Shown here one piece after another: positions 17,332 through 25,997 of a stretch of DNA of 64,000 nt. Under the pieces are notes generated by a model that ran no database searches, had not been told where the DNA came from, and saw nothing but the letters and a program-made list of their open reading frames with translations. How positions within the stretch are numbered: position 1 is the first letter of the stretch; every line of letters begins with the position of its first letter. The stretch is from Clostridiales bacterium. Lineage in GTDB: Bacteria; Bacillota; Clostridia; Christensenellales; Aristaeellaceae. The stretch spans positions 62,001 to 126,000 of the forward strand of contig SFET01000005.1 in the NCBI GenBank assembly GCA_004557125.1. Reading direction: 5' to 3'. The position numbers and the translations under genes were made by a program.

Positions 17332-17634
17332 CTACCGCGCAGCGTCCCGGGCCTGCGCCTCCTCGATCAGCTCCTCCACCGTCCTGTCCACCGGCGTCTC
17401 CACCTCCGGCACATAGTCGTCCAGCGTGGGATGCTCCGGCGGCACAACCTCCGCATCCAGCTCCGGCGGCCGTGTCGGCAGAACCGCCTCCTCGGCAAAC
17501 ATGGGATCCGGCTCGCCGCCGCTCAGATCCGCATCGCCGAGCACATGAAACACGCCCTGAAACAGCGCATATCCCAGCCACAGCAACAAGGCAATCGCCG
17601 CCAGCGCCAGGATCAGTTGTATCCACTTCCTCAC
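17332..17634 (-). CDS. Single-pass membrane protein with acidic Pro-rich tail, function unknown
   Basis: A 100-residue protein. The GTG start at 17634 lies 5 bases after GGAGG and gives (V)RKWIQLILALAAIALLLWLG, a basic cap plus one transmembrane helix. The tail is extracytoplasmic or periplasmic in topology prediction, acidic and Pro-rich (PTRPPELDAEVVPPEHP). The longer upstream frame adds 32 residues with no RBS and is not favoured. The neighbour downstream is the YkvI-like protein. Confidence 0.65.
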   Translation of the reverse strand: MRKWIQLILALAAIALLLWLGYALFQGVFHVLGDADLSGGEPDPMFAEEAVLPTRPPELDAEVVPPEHPTLDDYVPEVETPVDRTVEELIEEAQARDAAR

Positions 17635-17734
17635 ATCGACCTCCGTTCTGCGCGCTGTGCGCAAAGTCCTCTCGGCATCGACAAAGGCCGCCCGCGCGAA
17701 ATGGCGGACGGCCTGCGGTTTGCTATTCAAAACA

Positions 17735-18157
17735 TCAGATGACGTACTTCTGGATGTACTCGGGCACGGACTCTGCCGGCGCGCTCACAGAAATCAGGAA
17801 GTTGCAATGATGCGCCTCGGAGAGGGCCTCCAGCTTCTCAAAGAACGCCCGCATCTCCGGATCGTCCAGCGGCGTGCGCACCAGCTTCATAAAGGCATCC
17901 ATCGCGATCAGCGAGAGATCAAAATTCGCCGACAGCATGCCGCAGATGAAGCCGAGCATCTCGCTGGCCTGGCACTTGCGACCCACCGGATACTCGCTGG
18001 CATCCACAAAGCGGATCTCGTGGCGCAGATCATACATATATCGCTTATCATCATCGATAAAAATAATATCGCCGTGTTCATTCTTCAGGGACTCGTTCAC
18101 AAGATCAATCAGACGCTTGGTTTTTCCACTGCCCTTATCGCCCAAAATAATCTGTAT
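17735..18157 (-). CDS. Small P-loop ATPase, function unknown
   Basis: A 140-residue cytosolic protein with a Walker A loop near its start (LGDKGSGKTKRL) and an acidic strand end (DIIFIDDDKRYMYDL). I prefer the TTG at 18157, 9 bases after AAAGGAG, because the protein then begins at the beta strand of the P-loop (MIQIILGDKG); the ATG at 18169 abuts the Shine-Dalgarno. Such short P-loop proteins are widespread in Clostridia without assigned function. It is divergent from the NUDIX gene. Confidence 0.65.
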   Translation of the reverse strand: MQIILGDKGSGKTKRLIDLVNESLKNEHGDIIFIDDDKRYMYDLRHEIRFVDASEYPVGRKCQASEMLGFICGMLSANFDLSLIAMDAFMKLVRTPLDDPEMRAFFEKLEALSEAHHCNFLISVSAPAESVPEYIQKYVI

Positions 18158-18302
18158 CAACTCCGTCATCTCCTTTCAGCTATTGGGTTCCGAATTCATT
18201 ATACAACAAATTCCCGCGTTTGGCTAGAGGAAAATGGCAGGAATTCCGCACCGGCAGGTCGAATAATCTCTGCGTTGCAAGACGGAAACGGAGGTCTGAA
18301 GC

Positions 18303-18854
18303 ATGGTTTTTCAAAACGACGAAGCCATTCTGGAAAAAAATCTGACCCGCGAGCGGGTCTTTGACGGCATCATCCTGCACATCGATCACGTGACCAACGA
18401 GCTGCCCAACGGCAAGCAGGCCAAGCGGGAGATCGCCGTGCACGTGGGTGCGTCCGCGGTGCTGCCCATCGACGCCCAGGGCAACGTCTACCTGGTGCGC
18501 CAGTTCCGCGCGCCCATCGAGCAGATTCTGCTGGAGATCCCGGCGGGCAAGCTGGACAGCGTGGACGAGGATCGCCTGCTGGCGGCCAAGCGCGAATTGA
18601 AGGAGGAGACCGGCCTGGAGGCGGAGAACTGGCTGCACCTGACCGACACCTTCACCACGCCGGGCTTTTCCAACGAGCGCATCTCGCTGTATCTGGCCCG
18701 GGATCTGCATCAGGGCGAGACCTGCCCGGACGAGGACGAATTCCTAAACCTGGTCAAGCTCCCCTTCCGGGAGGCGCTGGACATGGTGCTGCGGGGCGAA
18801 ATCCGCGACGCCAAGACCCAGATCGCCCTCTGCATGGCGAGCCATCTCATTTGA
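18303..18854 (+). CDS. nudF: NUDIX hydrolase, ADP-ribose pyrophosphatase type
   Basis: Hydrolyses ADP-ribose to AMP and ribose 5-phosphate, clearing a reactive by-product. The 183-residue protein has the Nudix box GKLDSVDEDRLLAAKRELKE followed by ETGL, with metal-binding REL-EETG residues, about 80 residues in. An N-terminal beta domain (KQAKREIAVHVGASAV) and the conserved FTTPGFSNERISLYLA loop are typical of ADPRase. GGAGG lies 9 bases from ATG 18303. Its stop overlaps the reading frame of the next GNAT gene. Confidence 0.88.
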   Translation: MVFQNDEAILEKNLTRERVFDGIILHIDHVTNELPNGKQAKREIAVHVGASAVLPIDAQGNVYLVRQFRAPIEQILLEIPAGKLDSVDEDRLLAAKRELKEETGLEAENWLHLTDTFTTPGFSNERISLYLARDLHQGETCPDEDEFLNLVKLPFREALDMVLRGEIRDAKTQIALCMASHLI

Positions 18855-18874
18855 GGTCGGAGGCCGAAGTGGAT

Positions 18875-19429
18875 ATGGATTACGGCTACATGCCCACCCT
18901 CGAAACCCGGCGCCTGCGCCTGCGCAAGCTCACCATGCGCGACGCCCAGGACATCTACGATTACAGCCGGGATCCCCTGGTGGCCCGCTACGTACTCTGG
19001 GAGGCCCACCGCAGCATCGGCGAATCCCGCAGCTACCTGCGCTACATGCTGCGCAAGTACCGCCTGGGCGAGCCCGCCAGCTGGGGCATCGAATGGAAGG
19101 CCACGGGGCAGATCATCGGCACCATCGGCTTCATGTGGATTCAGCGGGAGAACGCCTCCGCCGAGGTGGGCTATTCCCTCTCCCGCGCCTTCTGGAACCA
19201 GGGCGTGATGACCGAGGCCCTGCAGGAACTGATCCGCTACGGCTTCCGCAGTCTGAACCTGAACCGCATCGAGGCCCAGCACGAGACCGAAAACCCTGCC
19301 TCCGGCGCGGTGATGCGCAAGTGCGGCATGCGGCACGAGGGCACGCTGCGCCAGCGCCTGCTGAACAAGGGAAAGTTCGTGGACGTGGAGCTCTACGCCA
19401 TCCTGCGCAGGGACTTCCAGTCGCCGTAG
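18875..19429 (+). CDS. GNAT-family N-acetyltransferase, RimJ/RimL type
   Basis: Transfers acetyl from acetyl-CoA to an amine, possibly an N-terminus of a protein. ETRRLRLRKLTMRDAQDIYD opens the domain, GYSLSRAFWNQGVMTEAL is the acetyl-CoA loop region, and NPASGAVMRKCGMRHEGTLR the closing motif. Start options are GTG 18869 (5 bases from GGAGG) or ATG 18875 (11 bases); both give the same domain. It follows nudF directly and shares its transcript, ended by the hairpin at 19468. Confidence 0.85.
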   Translation: MDYGYMPTLETRRLRLRKLTMRDAQDIYDYSRDPLVARYVLWEAHRSIGESRSYLRYMLRKYRLGEPASWGIEWKATGQIIGTIGFMWIQRENASAEVGYSLSRAFWNQGVMTEALQELIRYGFRSLNLNRIEAQHETENPASGAVMRKCGMRHEGTLRQRLLNKGKFVDVELYAILRRDFQSP

Positions 19430-19467
19430 GGACCAAAGGCGGAATCAACAGCGCTGCATGCAGCCAA

Positions 19468-19513
19468 AGAGGAATCCTCCGCAGGATCACATGCGGAGGA
19501 TTCCTCTGTTTTC
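19468..19513. terminator. Bidirectional terminator between the GNAT and Mur ligase genes
   Basis: A perfect 16-bp stem (19468-19483 with 19492-19507) and an 8-base loop, followed by GTTTTC. It stands between convergent genes. Confidence 0.85.
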
Positions 19514-19546
19514 AGCGCCCGCAACCGGGTGATTTCTTTTGCGCCG

Positions 19547-21151
19547 TCAGCCCTTCTCCCCATCTTCTTCCGGCCACACGCCCTCGTAGAGCACGCTGTC
19601 GCCCGTTTCGGCGATCTCCTCCACCAGCGCGGCAGCGTCCGCGGCGTCGCGCACCATCCGCACCGCCGACTTGGGGAACTTCCGGCTCATCATGCCGCTC
19701 ATCAGCGCCCGGGTGTTCTCCGGACCGATGAGGATCACGTGGTCCGCACAGTCCTTCACCTGCGTTCCGAAGGCAAAATTCTTGTCGTCCGCATCGCTCT
19801 CCAGCTCCGTGAGCCCCGCCGTAACCAGGATTCTGCGTCCTGGGAACTCACGCAGTACCTTCAGCGCCTCGGCGGCGCCCTCCGGCAGCGCGTTCAGCGA
19901 ATCGTCGATGACGTGGATCTCTCCGCCGCGCTTCAGCTCCAGGTGGTGGCGCAGCGGCTTGAGCTTCTCCACGCCCCGGGCGATCTCCTCTATCTCCATG
20001 CCCAGCTTGCGGGCCACCGCGGCGCACAGTGCGATGTTGCGCACGCTGTATTCGCCCAGTAGGCGGGTGTGCATCCGGGCGCGCGCACCGTCGGCGCAGA
20101 TCAGTTCGAAGCTCGTGCCCTCCTCCCCGATCTCCACATGCTCGGCGCGCATGTAGCACTCTACCTCGCCGCCGATGTTCGCGCGGTACTTCTCCGCCTT
20201 GCACAGCTTGTACAGCCGATCGCCGTAACTGGCGTCGGAGCCGAAGAAGGCCATGCCATCCTCCGGCAACCCCTGCATCAATTCATATTTGGTCTGGGCG
20301 GCGGCCTCAATGGAGCCAAAGCTGTCCAGATGGGCGTTGCCGACGCAGGTGAGCACGCCGATCTTCGGAGCGACCAGCTTCGTCAGCTCCTTGATCTCCC
20401 CCTTGTGCTGCGCGCCCATCTCGGCGATGAACACCTGATGCTCCTGCCTGAGCTGCTCGTTCACCACCCGGGATACGCCCATGGCGGTGGAGAAGCTGGG
20501 CGGCGTCGCCAGCACGCGATACCTTTCCGAGAGGATGCCCTTGAGGATCTGCTTGCACTCGGTCTTTCCGAAGCTGCCGGTGATGCCGATGCGAATCAGA
20601 TCCTTGCGCGCGGCCAGCCTGGCCTGTGCCGAGCGATAGAAGCCCGCGTTGATGCGGTCCTCCACCGGCCGCAGGATCAGCGCCGCCACCAGTACCGCGT
20701 AATCCGTGCCCGCGAACAGCAGGTAGGGCGTGATGGACAAAAGCGGCAGCACGATGCAGCCCGCTAGGTTGATGAAGAACACCAGCAGCATCAGGCGGCA
20801 CATGCGCCGGGTGACGGCGAAGGGCTTCTTCTGGGGGATCTGCAGCCGGAAGATGCACAGCAGCGCGCACACCAGCGCAAACAGCACGAGCACCAGCCAG
20901 CGGCTCAGCTCCTCCCGAAAGGCCTCCTTTTGGATCACCAGGGACAGCAGCATCGGCAGGTACCAGTTCAGCAGCCCCGCAGCCGCCGCGATCAGCACAT
21001 CCGCACCCACCGTGCGGTCGCCGAAGCGGCGCAGCTGTCTGCGCAGCTCCGGAATCTGATAGCGCTGCGCCTGTAGCATGTGCATGGCCCCAACGCCCGC
21101 CGCCGTGCAGCCGAGCGCAATGACCAGCGTTCGCATCACCGTATAGAGCAT
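19547..21151 (-). CDS. Mur ligase (MurF-like) with N-terminal membrane domain
   Basis: ATP-dependent amide ligase of the cell-wall family. The first ~165 residues contain four to five hydrophobic helices, unlike classical soluble MurF. The ligase part starts at RIGITGSFGKTECKQILKGI (P-loop, near residue 190), then STAMGVSRVVNE, FIAEMGAQHKGEI, VGNAHLDSFGS and the C-terminal DDSLNALPEGAAEALKVL. This type is annotated as MurF-like in Firmicutes; the natural substrate may be UDP-MurNAc-tripeptide plus D-Ala-D-Ala, but that is inference. It is last in the tsaE-tsaB-rimI-mur run. Confidence 0.85.
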   Translation of the reverse strand: MLYTVMRTLVIALGCTAAGVGAMHMLQAQRYQIPELRRQLRRFGDRTVGADVLIAAAAGLLNWYLPMLLSLVIQKEAFREELSRWLVLVLFALVCALLCIFRLQIPQKKPFAVTRRMCRLMLLVFFINLAGCIVLPLLSITPYLLFAGTDYAVLVAALILRPVEDRINAGFYRSAQARLAARKDLIRIGITGSFGKTECKQILKGILSERYRVLATPPSFSTAMGVSRVVNEQLRQEHQVFIAEMGAQHKGEIKELTKLVAPKIGVLTCVGNAHLDSFGSIEAAAQTKYELMQGLPEDGMAFFGSDASYGDRLYKLCKAEKYRANIGGEVECYMRAEHVEIGEEGTSFELICADGARARMHTRLLGEYSVRNIALCAAVARKLGMEIEEIARGVEKLKPLRHHLELKRGGEIHVIDDSLNALPEGAAEALKVLREFPGRRILVTAGLTELESDADDKNFAFGTQVKDCADHVILIGPENTRALMSGMMSRKFPKSAVRMVRDAADAAALVEEIAETGDSVLYEGVWPEEDGEKG

Positions 21152-21160
21152 GTTTCCCCC

Positions 21161-21661
21161 CTATTCCTCCTCTTCCTCCACAATCAGCATCGGATCGTTC
21201 TCCGGATGCGCCTCAGGCAGGTGCTCCAGCGCCATGATCAGCGCATCCTCGCTGTTTTCGTAGTAGCGCTTGCGGTAGCCCACATCGATGAAGCCCAGCT
21301 TGTGGTACAGGTTCTGGGCCGCCTTGTTGCTGCGGCGCACCTCCAGCGTCATCCAGTTCATGCCGCTGTCGGCGGCCAGCTGGATCATTTCCCGGGTCAC
21401 GCGCTCGCCGTAGCCCATGCCCCGCTTTTCCGGGTGCACGGCGATGTTGGTGATGTGCCCCTCGTCCAGAATGAACCACACGCCCGCATAGGCGATGGCC
21501 CGGCCATCCTCACGCACCACGACGTACCTGGCGCACTGGTTCTCCGTCACCTCGTGGCGGAAGGACTCCTTCGACCAGGGCGTCTTGAAGCAGGCTGTCT
21601 CGATTTCATGCACCGCGTCCACATCGTCCAAGGTCATCAGTCCCACGGTAATCTCGCTCAT
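21161..21661 (-). CDS. rimI: Ribosomal protein S18-alanine N-acetyltransferase
   Basis: GNAT enzyme that acetylates protein N-termini, in E. coli that of S18. The 166-residue product shows CFKTPWSKESFRHEVT near the start, the family's typical substrate lip, then NIAVHPEKRGMGYGERV (acetyl-CoA binding) and EVRRSNKAAQNLYHKLGF. It has a short acidic tail (EEEEE). It sits next to tsaB and tsaE, the commonest neighbourhood for rimI in Firmicutes. ATG 21661 is preceded by GAGGACGAT. Confidence 0.93.
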   Translation of the reverse strand: MSEITVGLMTLDDVDAVHEIETACFKTPWSKESFRHEVTENQCARYVVVREDGRAIAYAGVWFILDEGHITNIAVHPEKRGMGYGERVTREMIQLAADSGMNWMTLEVRRSNKAAQNLYHKLGFIDVGYRKRYYENSEDALIMALEHLPEAHPENDPMLIVEEEEE

Positions 21662-21679
21662 ATCGTCCTCATAAAATGT

Positions 21680-22384
21680 TTATTTTTGCGCCTCGGCCGC
21701 AAGGCGCTGATTGCGCTCGCGCTCGGCCTGAGGCAGTCGCAGGTAGATGGGCGTCAGCTTGCGCGCCTCCATCCACTCCTCCGGACGGGCCTCAGCCAGC
21801 AGACATGCCGCGTCCGCGCGCAGCTGCCGCAGGTTCGCCGGTGCGATCAGCGCCTCGGTCAGGGTTTCGCGGATCCTCGCCGCATGCACCCGCAGCCCGT
21901 CGCCCAGGAACACCAGGCGGCGATCCTTCGGAAGACTTGCGAGGAATTCCGTCAGATCGATGGCCGCGTCCTCCAGCACCCGCACGGGCATGCCGTTTTT
22001 CATGTCGAAGGCTGCGCAGTACACCTGACCGCGCCGCGCGTCCAGGATGGGGCAGGCGAGGCCGTCGAAGCCTGCAAAGTTCATCGCCAGCGCCTCCAGC
22101 GCGTCGATGCGGGCGCAGGGCCTGTTCCACGCGTGGGCCAGCCCCTTGACCGCGCACACGCCGATGCGCACGCCGGTGAAGGAGCCGGGGCCCGCCACCG
22201 TCGCAAAGCAGTCCACCTGATCGCAGCTGAGCCCCGCGGCGGACATGCACGCGTCCAGCGCCGGCATGATGGTCTCCGAGTGGGTCAGACCCCGATTCAT
22301 GGCGATGCTCTGCACGATCTCACCGTCAATCAGCACGGCGCAGCTCGCCGCCGGGCCGGAGGTATCGATGGCCACGATGTTCAT
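21680..22384 (-). CDS. tsaB: tRNA threonylcarbamoyladenosine (t6A) synthesis protein TsaB
   Basis: Inactive ASKHA-fold partner of TsaD in the t6A37 tRNA modification complex. The 234-residue product has MNIVAIDTSGPAASCAVLID at the N-terminus and ATVAGPGSFTGVRIGVCAVK near residue 70, both diagnostic. The start at 22384 shares ATGA with the tsaE stop, so translation is coupled, and GGAGG lies 8 bases ahead. TsaD and TsaC are not in the window. Confidence 0.94.
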   Translation of the reverse strand: MNIVAIDTSGPAASCAVLIDGEIVQSIAMNRGLTHSETIMPALDACMSAAGLSCDQVDCFATVAGPGSFTGVRIGVCAVKGLAHAWNRPCARIDALEALAMNFAGFDGLACPILDARRGQVYCAAFDMKNGMPVRVLEDAAIDLTEFLASLPKDRRLVFLGDGLRVHAARIRETLTEALIAPANLRQLRADAACLLAEARPEEWMEARKLTPIYLRLPQAERERNQRLAAEAQK

Positions 22385-22851
22385 ACTTCCATCCTCCATT
22401 CCGCCAGCGCGGACGGATCAAAGCCCGCCACGCCGCGGTTCTCCAGGGAAATCACGCGCTGCTGCTCGTCGCCGCTGTCGCCGCGCTCGATGGTCACGTG
22501 CAGCGCAGGTTCCGGGTCGATCTCGGCCATCTCCGGCCACTCGATCAGCGCAATGCCGTCGCCGCCGATGAATTCGTCCAGACCCGCCGCATAGAACTCC
22601 TCCGGGTCGTTCAAGCGGTAGAGGTCGAAGTGGTAGAGCTTCTGCCTTCCCTCGTAGGGAATCAGCAGCGTGAAGGTGGGGCTGGGCATCGCGCCGGTGA
22701 TCCCCAGCGCTCGCGCCACGCCCCGTGCAAACACGGATTTGCCCGCGCCGAGGTCGCCGTGCAAGAGCACGGTGTCCCCGGCGTTCAGCATGTCGGCCAG
22801 CCGTCCCGCAAAGCGCAGGGTATCGGCCTCCGAACGGGTCAGATATTTCAT
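22381..22851 (-). CDS. tsaE: tRNA t6A synthesis ATPase TsaE
   Basis: P-loop ATPase that drives turnover of the TsaBD complex. The Walker A motif is LLHGDLGAGKSVFARGVA, then the conserved SPTFTLLIPYEG, HFDLYRL and IEWPEM motifs follow. I chose ATG 22851 (MKYLTRSEADTLRFA); the upstream TTG at 22875 adds an unlikely eight residues. 156 residues is normal. It is the first gene in the tsaE-tsaB-rimI-mur operon; galK upstream is in the same direction. Confidence 0.94.
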   Translation of the reverse strand: MKYLTRSEADTLRFAGRLADMLNAGDTVLLHGDLGAGKSVFARGVARALGITGAMPSPTFTLLIPYEGRQKLYHFDLYRLNDPEEFYAAGLDEFIGGDGIALIEWPEMAEIDPEPALHVTIERGDSGDEQQRVISLENRGVAGFDPSALAEWRMEV

Positions 22852-22878
22852 ATGAATGCTTCGTTCCTTATCCAAGAA

Positions 22879-24126
22879 TCACTTGATGCAGACCACGCCC
22901 TCCGGACGGATGCTCAGCACCGTGGTGGCGTGTTCGCCGAACACGCTGTCCATGGCTTCGCTGTACTTCTCCACCAGGTCGTTGGGCACAAAGGCCAGGA
23001 TGGTGCCTGCAAATCCGCCGCCGTGGATGCGCCATGCGCCGCGTCCCGCAAGCATGCGGCGGCTCATCTCCAGCGCAAGGGGCATCTCCTGGTTGTCGCT
23101 TGCCTCCACGTGCAGGTTCTGCAGCAGCTTCCAGCTGCTCTCGCCGGAGCCGATCACATCGGCAAAGAAGGCCTGCAGGTCGTCGTCCTTCAGCGCCTGT
23201 GCGGCATGCGCCGCGCGGCGGGTCTCATCCACAAAGTGGAAGGCGCGCAGAATCGCGCGGTCGGAGACCCTGTTCTTCAGCTTCGGCAGCGCAGCTTCCA
23301 GCTCCTCGGGGGTGATCTTCTCCAGCAGCTCCGCACCCATCAGCTTCGCCACCTGCTTCATCTCCAGCGGAATGGAGGCGTAGGCGTCGGTCAGATTGCC
23401 ATGCTCGCCGCCCACGGAGACCACGCACACAGCGTAGCCCTTTTTGCCGAAGTCGTAGTTGATGGCCTCCACCTCGGCGATGGCCGGTGCGAAGTCCATG
23501 GCCACCAGGCCGCCCACGGCGCTGGCCGACTGATCCAGCAGGCCGCTGGGCTTGCCGAAGTACACGTTTTCGGCGAACTGAGAGATGCGGGCGTTGAGCT
23601 TGGGATCGATGCTCCAGTTGTTGAACAGCGCGTCGAAGGCCGCCACCAGCATGACCTCGAAGGCCGCAGAGGAGGACAGGCCGCTGCCCTTGAACACGGT
23701 GCTCGTCACCTGCGCGTCGAAGCCGCCGATGGCATAGCCCAGCTCCTTCAGGCGCGCGGCCACGCCGCGGATCAGCGAGAAGGTGGTGTTCTTCTCGGAA
23801 TCGCGCACAGTGAGGTCGGTCAGCTCCACCACGAAGGGCTCGTCATAGCCCGCAGAGTAGAGCTTGACCTCGTCCCTTCCGTTGGCTGCGACGGCCGCCA
23901 CCGTATCCAGATTCACCGCCGCCGCCAGCACGCGGCCGTTCTGATGGTCGGTGTGGTTGCCCACGACCTCGGTGCGGCCGGGTGCGGAGACGAACATCTC
24001 CGGCTCACAGCCGAAGTGGGCGCGGAAATCATCGGCCAGCGCGGCGTAGCGCGGCAGCTGATCCTGACCGGCGTAGAGCGCGTTCAGGCGCGCGGCATTG
24101 CGTTCAAAAACCTGCTTGACATCCAT
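22879..24126 (-). CDS. galK: Galactokinase
   Basis: GHMP-family kinase that phosphorylates galactose at C1 in the Leloir pathway. The 415-residue protein starts at ATG 24126, after GGAGGG. The sugar-binding motif reads GRTEVVGNHTDHQNGRVLAA, a clostridial variant of the textbook GRVNLIGEHTDY, and the GHMP phosphate loop reads GSGLSSSAAFE. GSVGGEHGN-type residues close the site (VSVGGEHGNLTD). It is divergent from galT with back-to-back promoters, which allows joint control. Confidence 0.93.
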   Translation of the reverse strand: MDVKQVFERNAARLNALYAGQDQLPRYAALADDFRAHFGCEPEMFVSAPGRTEVVGNHTDHQNGRVLAAAVNLDTVAAVAANGRDEVKLYSAGYDEPFVVELTDLTVRDSEKNTTFSLIRGVAARLKELGYAIGGFDAQVTSTVFKGSGLSSSAAFEVMLVAAFDALFNNWSIDPKLNARISQFAENVYFGKPSGLLDQSASAVGGLVAMDFAPAIAEVEAINYDFGKKGYAVCVVSVGGEHGNLTDAYASIPLEMKQVAKLMGAELLEKITPEELEAALPKLKNRVSDRAILRAFHFVDETRRAAHAAQALKDDDLQAFFADVIGSGESSWKLLQNLHVEASDNQEMPLALEMSRRMLAGRGAWRIHGGGFAGTILAFVPNDLVEKYSEAMDSVFGEHATTVLSIRPEGVVCIK

Positions 24127-24158
24127 AAATATCCCTCCGGACACAATTTTCTAGTTTT

Positions 24159-24187
24159 ATTGTAATCCAAATCTGTCGTTTGTGCAA
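24159..24187 (-). promoter_or_regulatory. galK promoter
   Basis: Minus-strand TTGCAC (24187-24182), 17-base spacer, TACAAT (24164-24159), 33 bases upstream of the galK ATG. Confidence 0.7.
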
Positions 24188-24219
24188 GGGGAATGCCGCA
24201 AGTTCTGGGGAAAAGACGC

Positions 24220-24248
24220 TTGACATCGCGCTGCAATTGCCGGATAAT
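24220..24248 (+). promoter_or_regulatory. galT promoter
   Basis: TTGACA (24220-24225), 17-base spacer, GATAAT (24243-24248), 39 bases before the galT ATG. Only about 30 bases separate it from the galK promoter, leaving room for one shared operator. Confidence 0.75.
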
Positions 24249-24287
24249 AGGTTCAGAAACCGATTTTGATCGAGGGAGCTGCATATT

Positions 24288-25823
24288 ATGTCGAAGAATT
24301 GTACGGAATACCTGCACGCGCTGCTGGACTTTGCGGAGGACAAGCGCCTGATCGAGGCGGAGGACCGGGAGTACAGCCTGAACCGCCTGCTGGAGATCTT
24401 CTCCTTGGACGCGCCGGAGTGCGATCGTCCCGCACGCGCCGCTTCTCCGGAGACCGCCACGCCCATCCTGGAGCCTCTGATGGATCTGGCGGCGGCGCGC
24501 GGTCTGTTCCCCGACAGCACGGAGCAGCGCGATCTGTTCTCTGCGAAGGTCATGGGTGCGTTGACGCCCCATCCCCAGCTGATCCGCGAGCGCTTCTTCC
24601 GCCTGCAGCGCGAGCAGGGCGCGAAGGCCGCCACGGACGACTTCTACCGGCTGTGCAGGGACGTGGACTACATCCGCGTGGACCGCATCGCCAAGAATGT
24701 GCGCTTCCTCCACGATTCCCCCTGCGGCGAGCTGGAGATCACCATCAACCTCTCCAAGCCCGAGAAGGATCCCCGGGATATCGCAGCCCAGCGCAACGCC
24801 AGGCAGACGGGCTATCCCCGCTGCATGCTCTGCGTGGAGAACCCGGGCTACGCCGGCCGCGCGGGCTTCCCTGCCCGGCAGAACCACCGCATCGTGCCGC
24901 TGACCCTGGGCGGCGATCCCTGGTATCTGCAGTATTCCCCCTATTCCTACTACAACGAGCACTGCATCGTGTTCAATCGCGAGCACGTGCCCATGAAGAT
25001 CTCCCACGACAGCTTCGTTCGCCTGTTCGACTTCGTGGAGCAGTTCCCGCACTACTTTCTGGGCTCCAATGCGGATCTGCCCATCGTCGGCGGCTCCATC
25101 CTCTCCCACGACCACTTCCAGGGCGGCGGCTACACCTTCCCCATGGATCGCGCCGGGGTGCGCTTCGCTCTGAAGTCCCCCTCCGCTGCGGTGGAGGCCT
25201 GGGTGGCCAACTGGCCGATGAGCTGCATCGTGCTGCGCAGCGACGATCGCGACGAGGTCATTGCCCTGGCCGATCAGATGCTCGCGGCCTGGCGCGGCTA
25301 CTCCGACCCGTCCTGCGGCATCTACGCCGAGACCGACGGCGTGCCCCACAACACCATCACGCCCGTGGCGCGCATGGAGGACGGCAAGTACAAGCTGTAC
25401 CTGGTGCTGCGCAACAACCTGACCACCGACGAGCATCCGCTGGGCGTGTTCCATCCTCACGCGCAGCTGCACCACATCAAGAAGGAGAACATCGGTCTGA
25501 TCGAGGTCATGGGCCTGTTCATCCTGCCCGGACGGCTGGTGCAGGAGCTCAACGGTCTGGAGAAGTATCTCACCGGCGCGGTCGCGCTGGACGATGCCCC
25601 GGCGGACGATTCCCCGCTTCAGAAGCACTACGCCTGGGTGCGGGAGATCGCCGCGAAGCACGGTTCGAACCTCAGCCCGGAGGCGGCGCAGGCTGCCCTG
25701 CGGGAGGGTCTCGCCGACAAGTGCGCCCAGGTGCTGGCCGACGCCGGCGTCTACAAGAACAACCCCGAGGGCAATGCAGGCGTGCTGCGCTTCCTGGAGA
25801 GCATCGGCTACGCAAAAATCTGA
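24288..25823 (+). CDS. galT: Galactose-1-phosphate uridylyltransferase, class II (GalT2)
   Basis: Exchanges UMP between UDP-glucose and galactose 1-phosphate. At 511 residues it is the long class II form of Firmicutes, unrelated in length to the ~350-residue class I enzyme. NPGYAGRAGFPARQNHRIVP and QYSPYSYYNEHCIVFNREH are signatures, and the catalytic histidine region reads SILSHDHFQGGGYTFPMDRA. VFHPHAQLHHIKKENIGLIE follows. RBS GAGGGAGC. galE is not in the window. Confidence 0.95.
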   Translation: MSKNCTEYLHALLDFAEDKRLIEAEDREYSLNRLLEIFSLDAPECDRPARAASPETATPILEPLMDLAAARGLFPDSTEQRDLFSAKVMGALTPHPQLIRERFFRLQREQGAKAATDDFYRLCRDVDYIRVDRIAKNVRFLHDSPCGELEITINLSKPEKDPRDIAAQRNARQTGYPRCMLCVENPGYAGRAGFPARQNHRIVPLTLGGDPWYLQYSPYSYYNEHCIVFNREHVPMKISHDSFVRLFDFVEQFPHYFLGSNADLPIVGGSILSHDHFQGGGYTFPMDRAGVRFALKSPSAAVEAWVANWPMSCIVLRSDDRDEVIALADQMLAAWRGYSDPSCGIYAETDGVPHNTITPVARMEDGKYKLYLVLRNNLTTDEHPLGVFHPHAQLHHIKKENIGLIEVMGLFILPGRLVQELNGLEKYLTGAVALDDAPADDSPLQKHYAWVREIAAKHGSNLSPEAAQAALREGLADKCAQVLADAGVYKNNPEGNAGVLRFLESIGYAKI

Positions 25824-25907
25824 GCGTCCCTGTCCTCCGCATCAACGGATCCCGCCGTTTGCGTCCCATACCCCTGGAGCAAACCGCAGTTGCACAATTC
25901 ATTTCAA

Positions 25908-25941
25908 AAGCCGCCGCCCGGTGTCCTCCGGACGGCGGCTT
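25908..25941 (+). terminator. Terminator of galT
   Basis: AAGCCGCCG (25908-25916) pairs with CGGCGGCTT (25933-25941), with an additional inner CCGG pairing. The T-run is short, so strength is moderate. Confidence 0.6.
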
Positions 25942-25954
25942 CATGCTGCGCCAT

Positions 25955-25986
25955 AAAAGCGCCGCTTCCATTTCGGAAGCGGCGCT
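25955..25986 (-). terminator. Terminator of the Cys/His-repeat gene
   Basis: A perfect 12-bp stem AGCGCCGCTTCC / GGAAGCGGCGCT with a 5-base loop, followed on the minus strand by TTTTATGG. Confidence 0.8.
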
Positions 25987-25997
25987 CGGTTTGGAGC

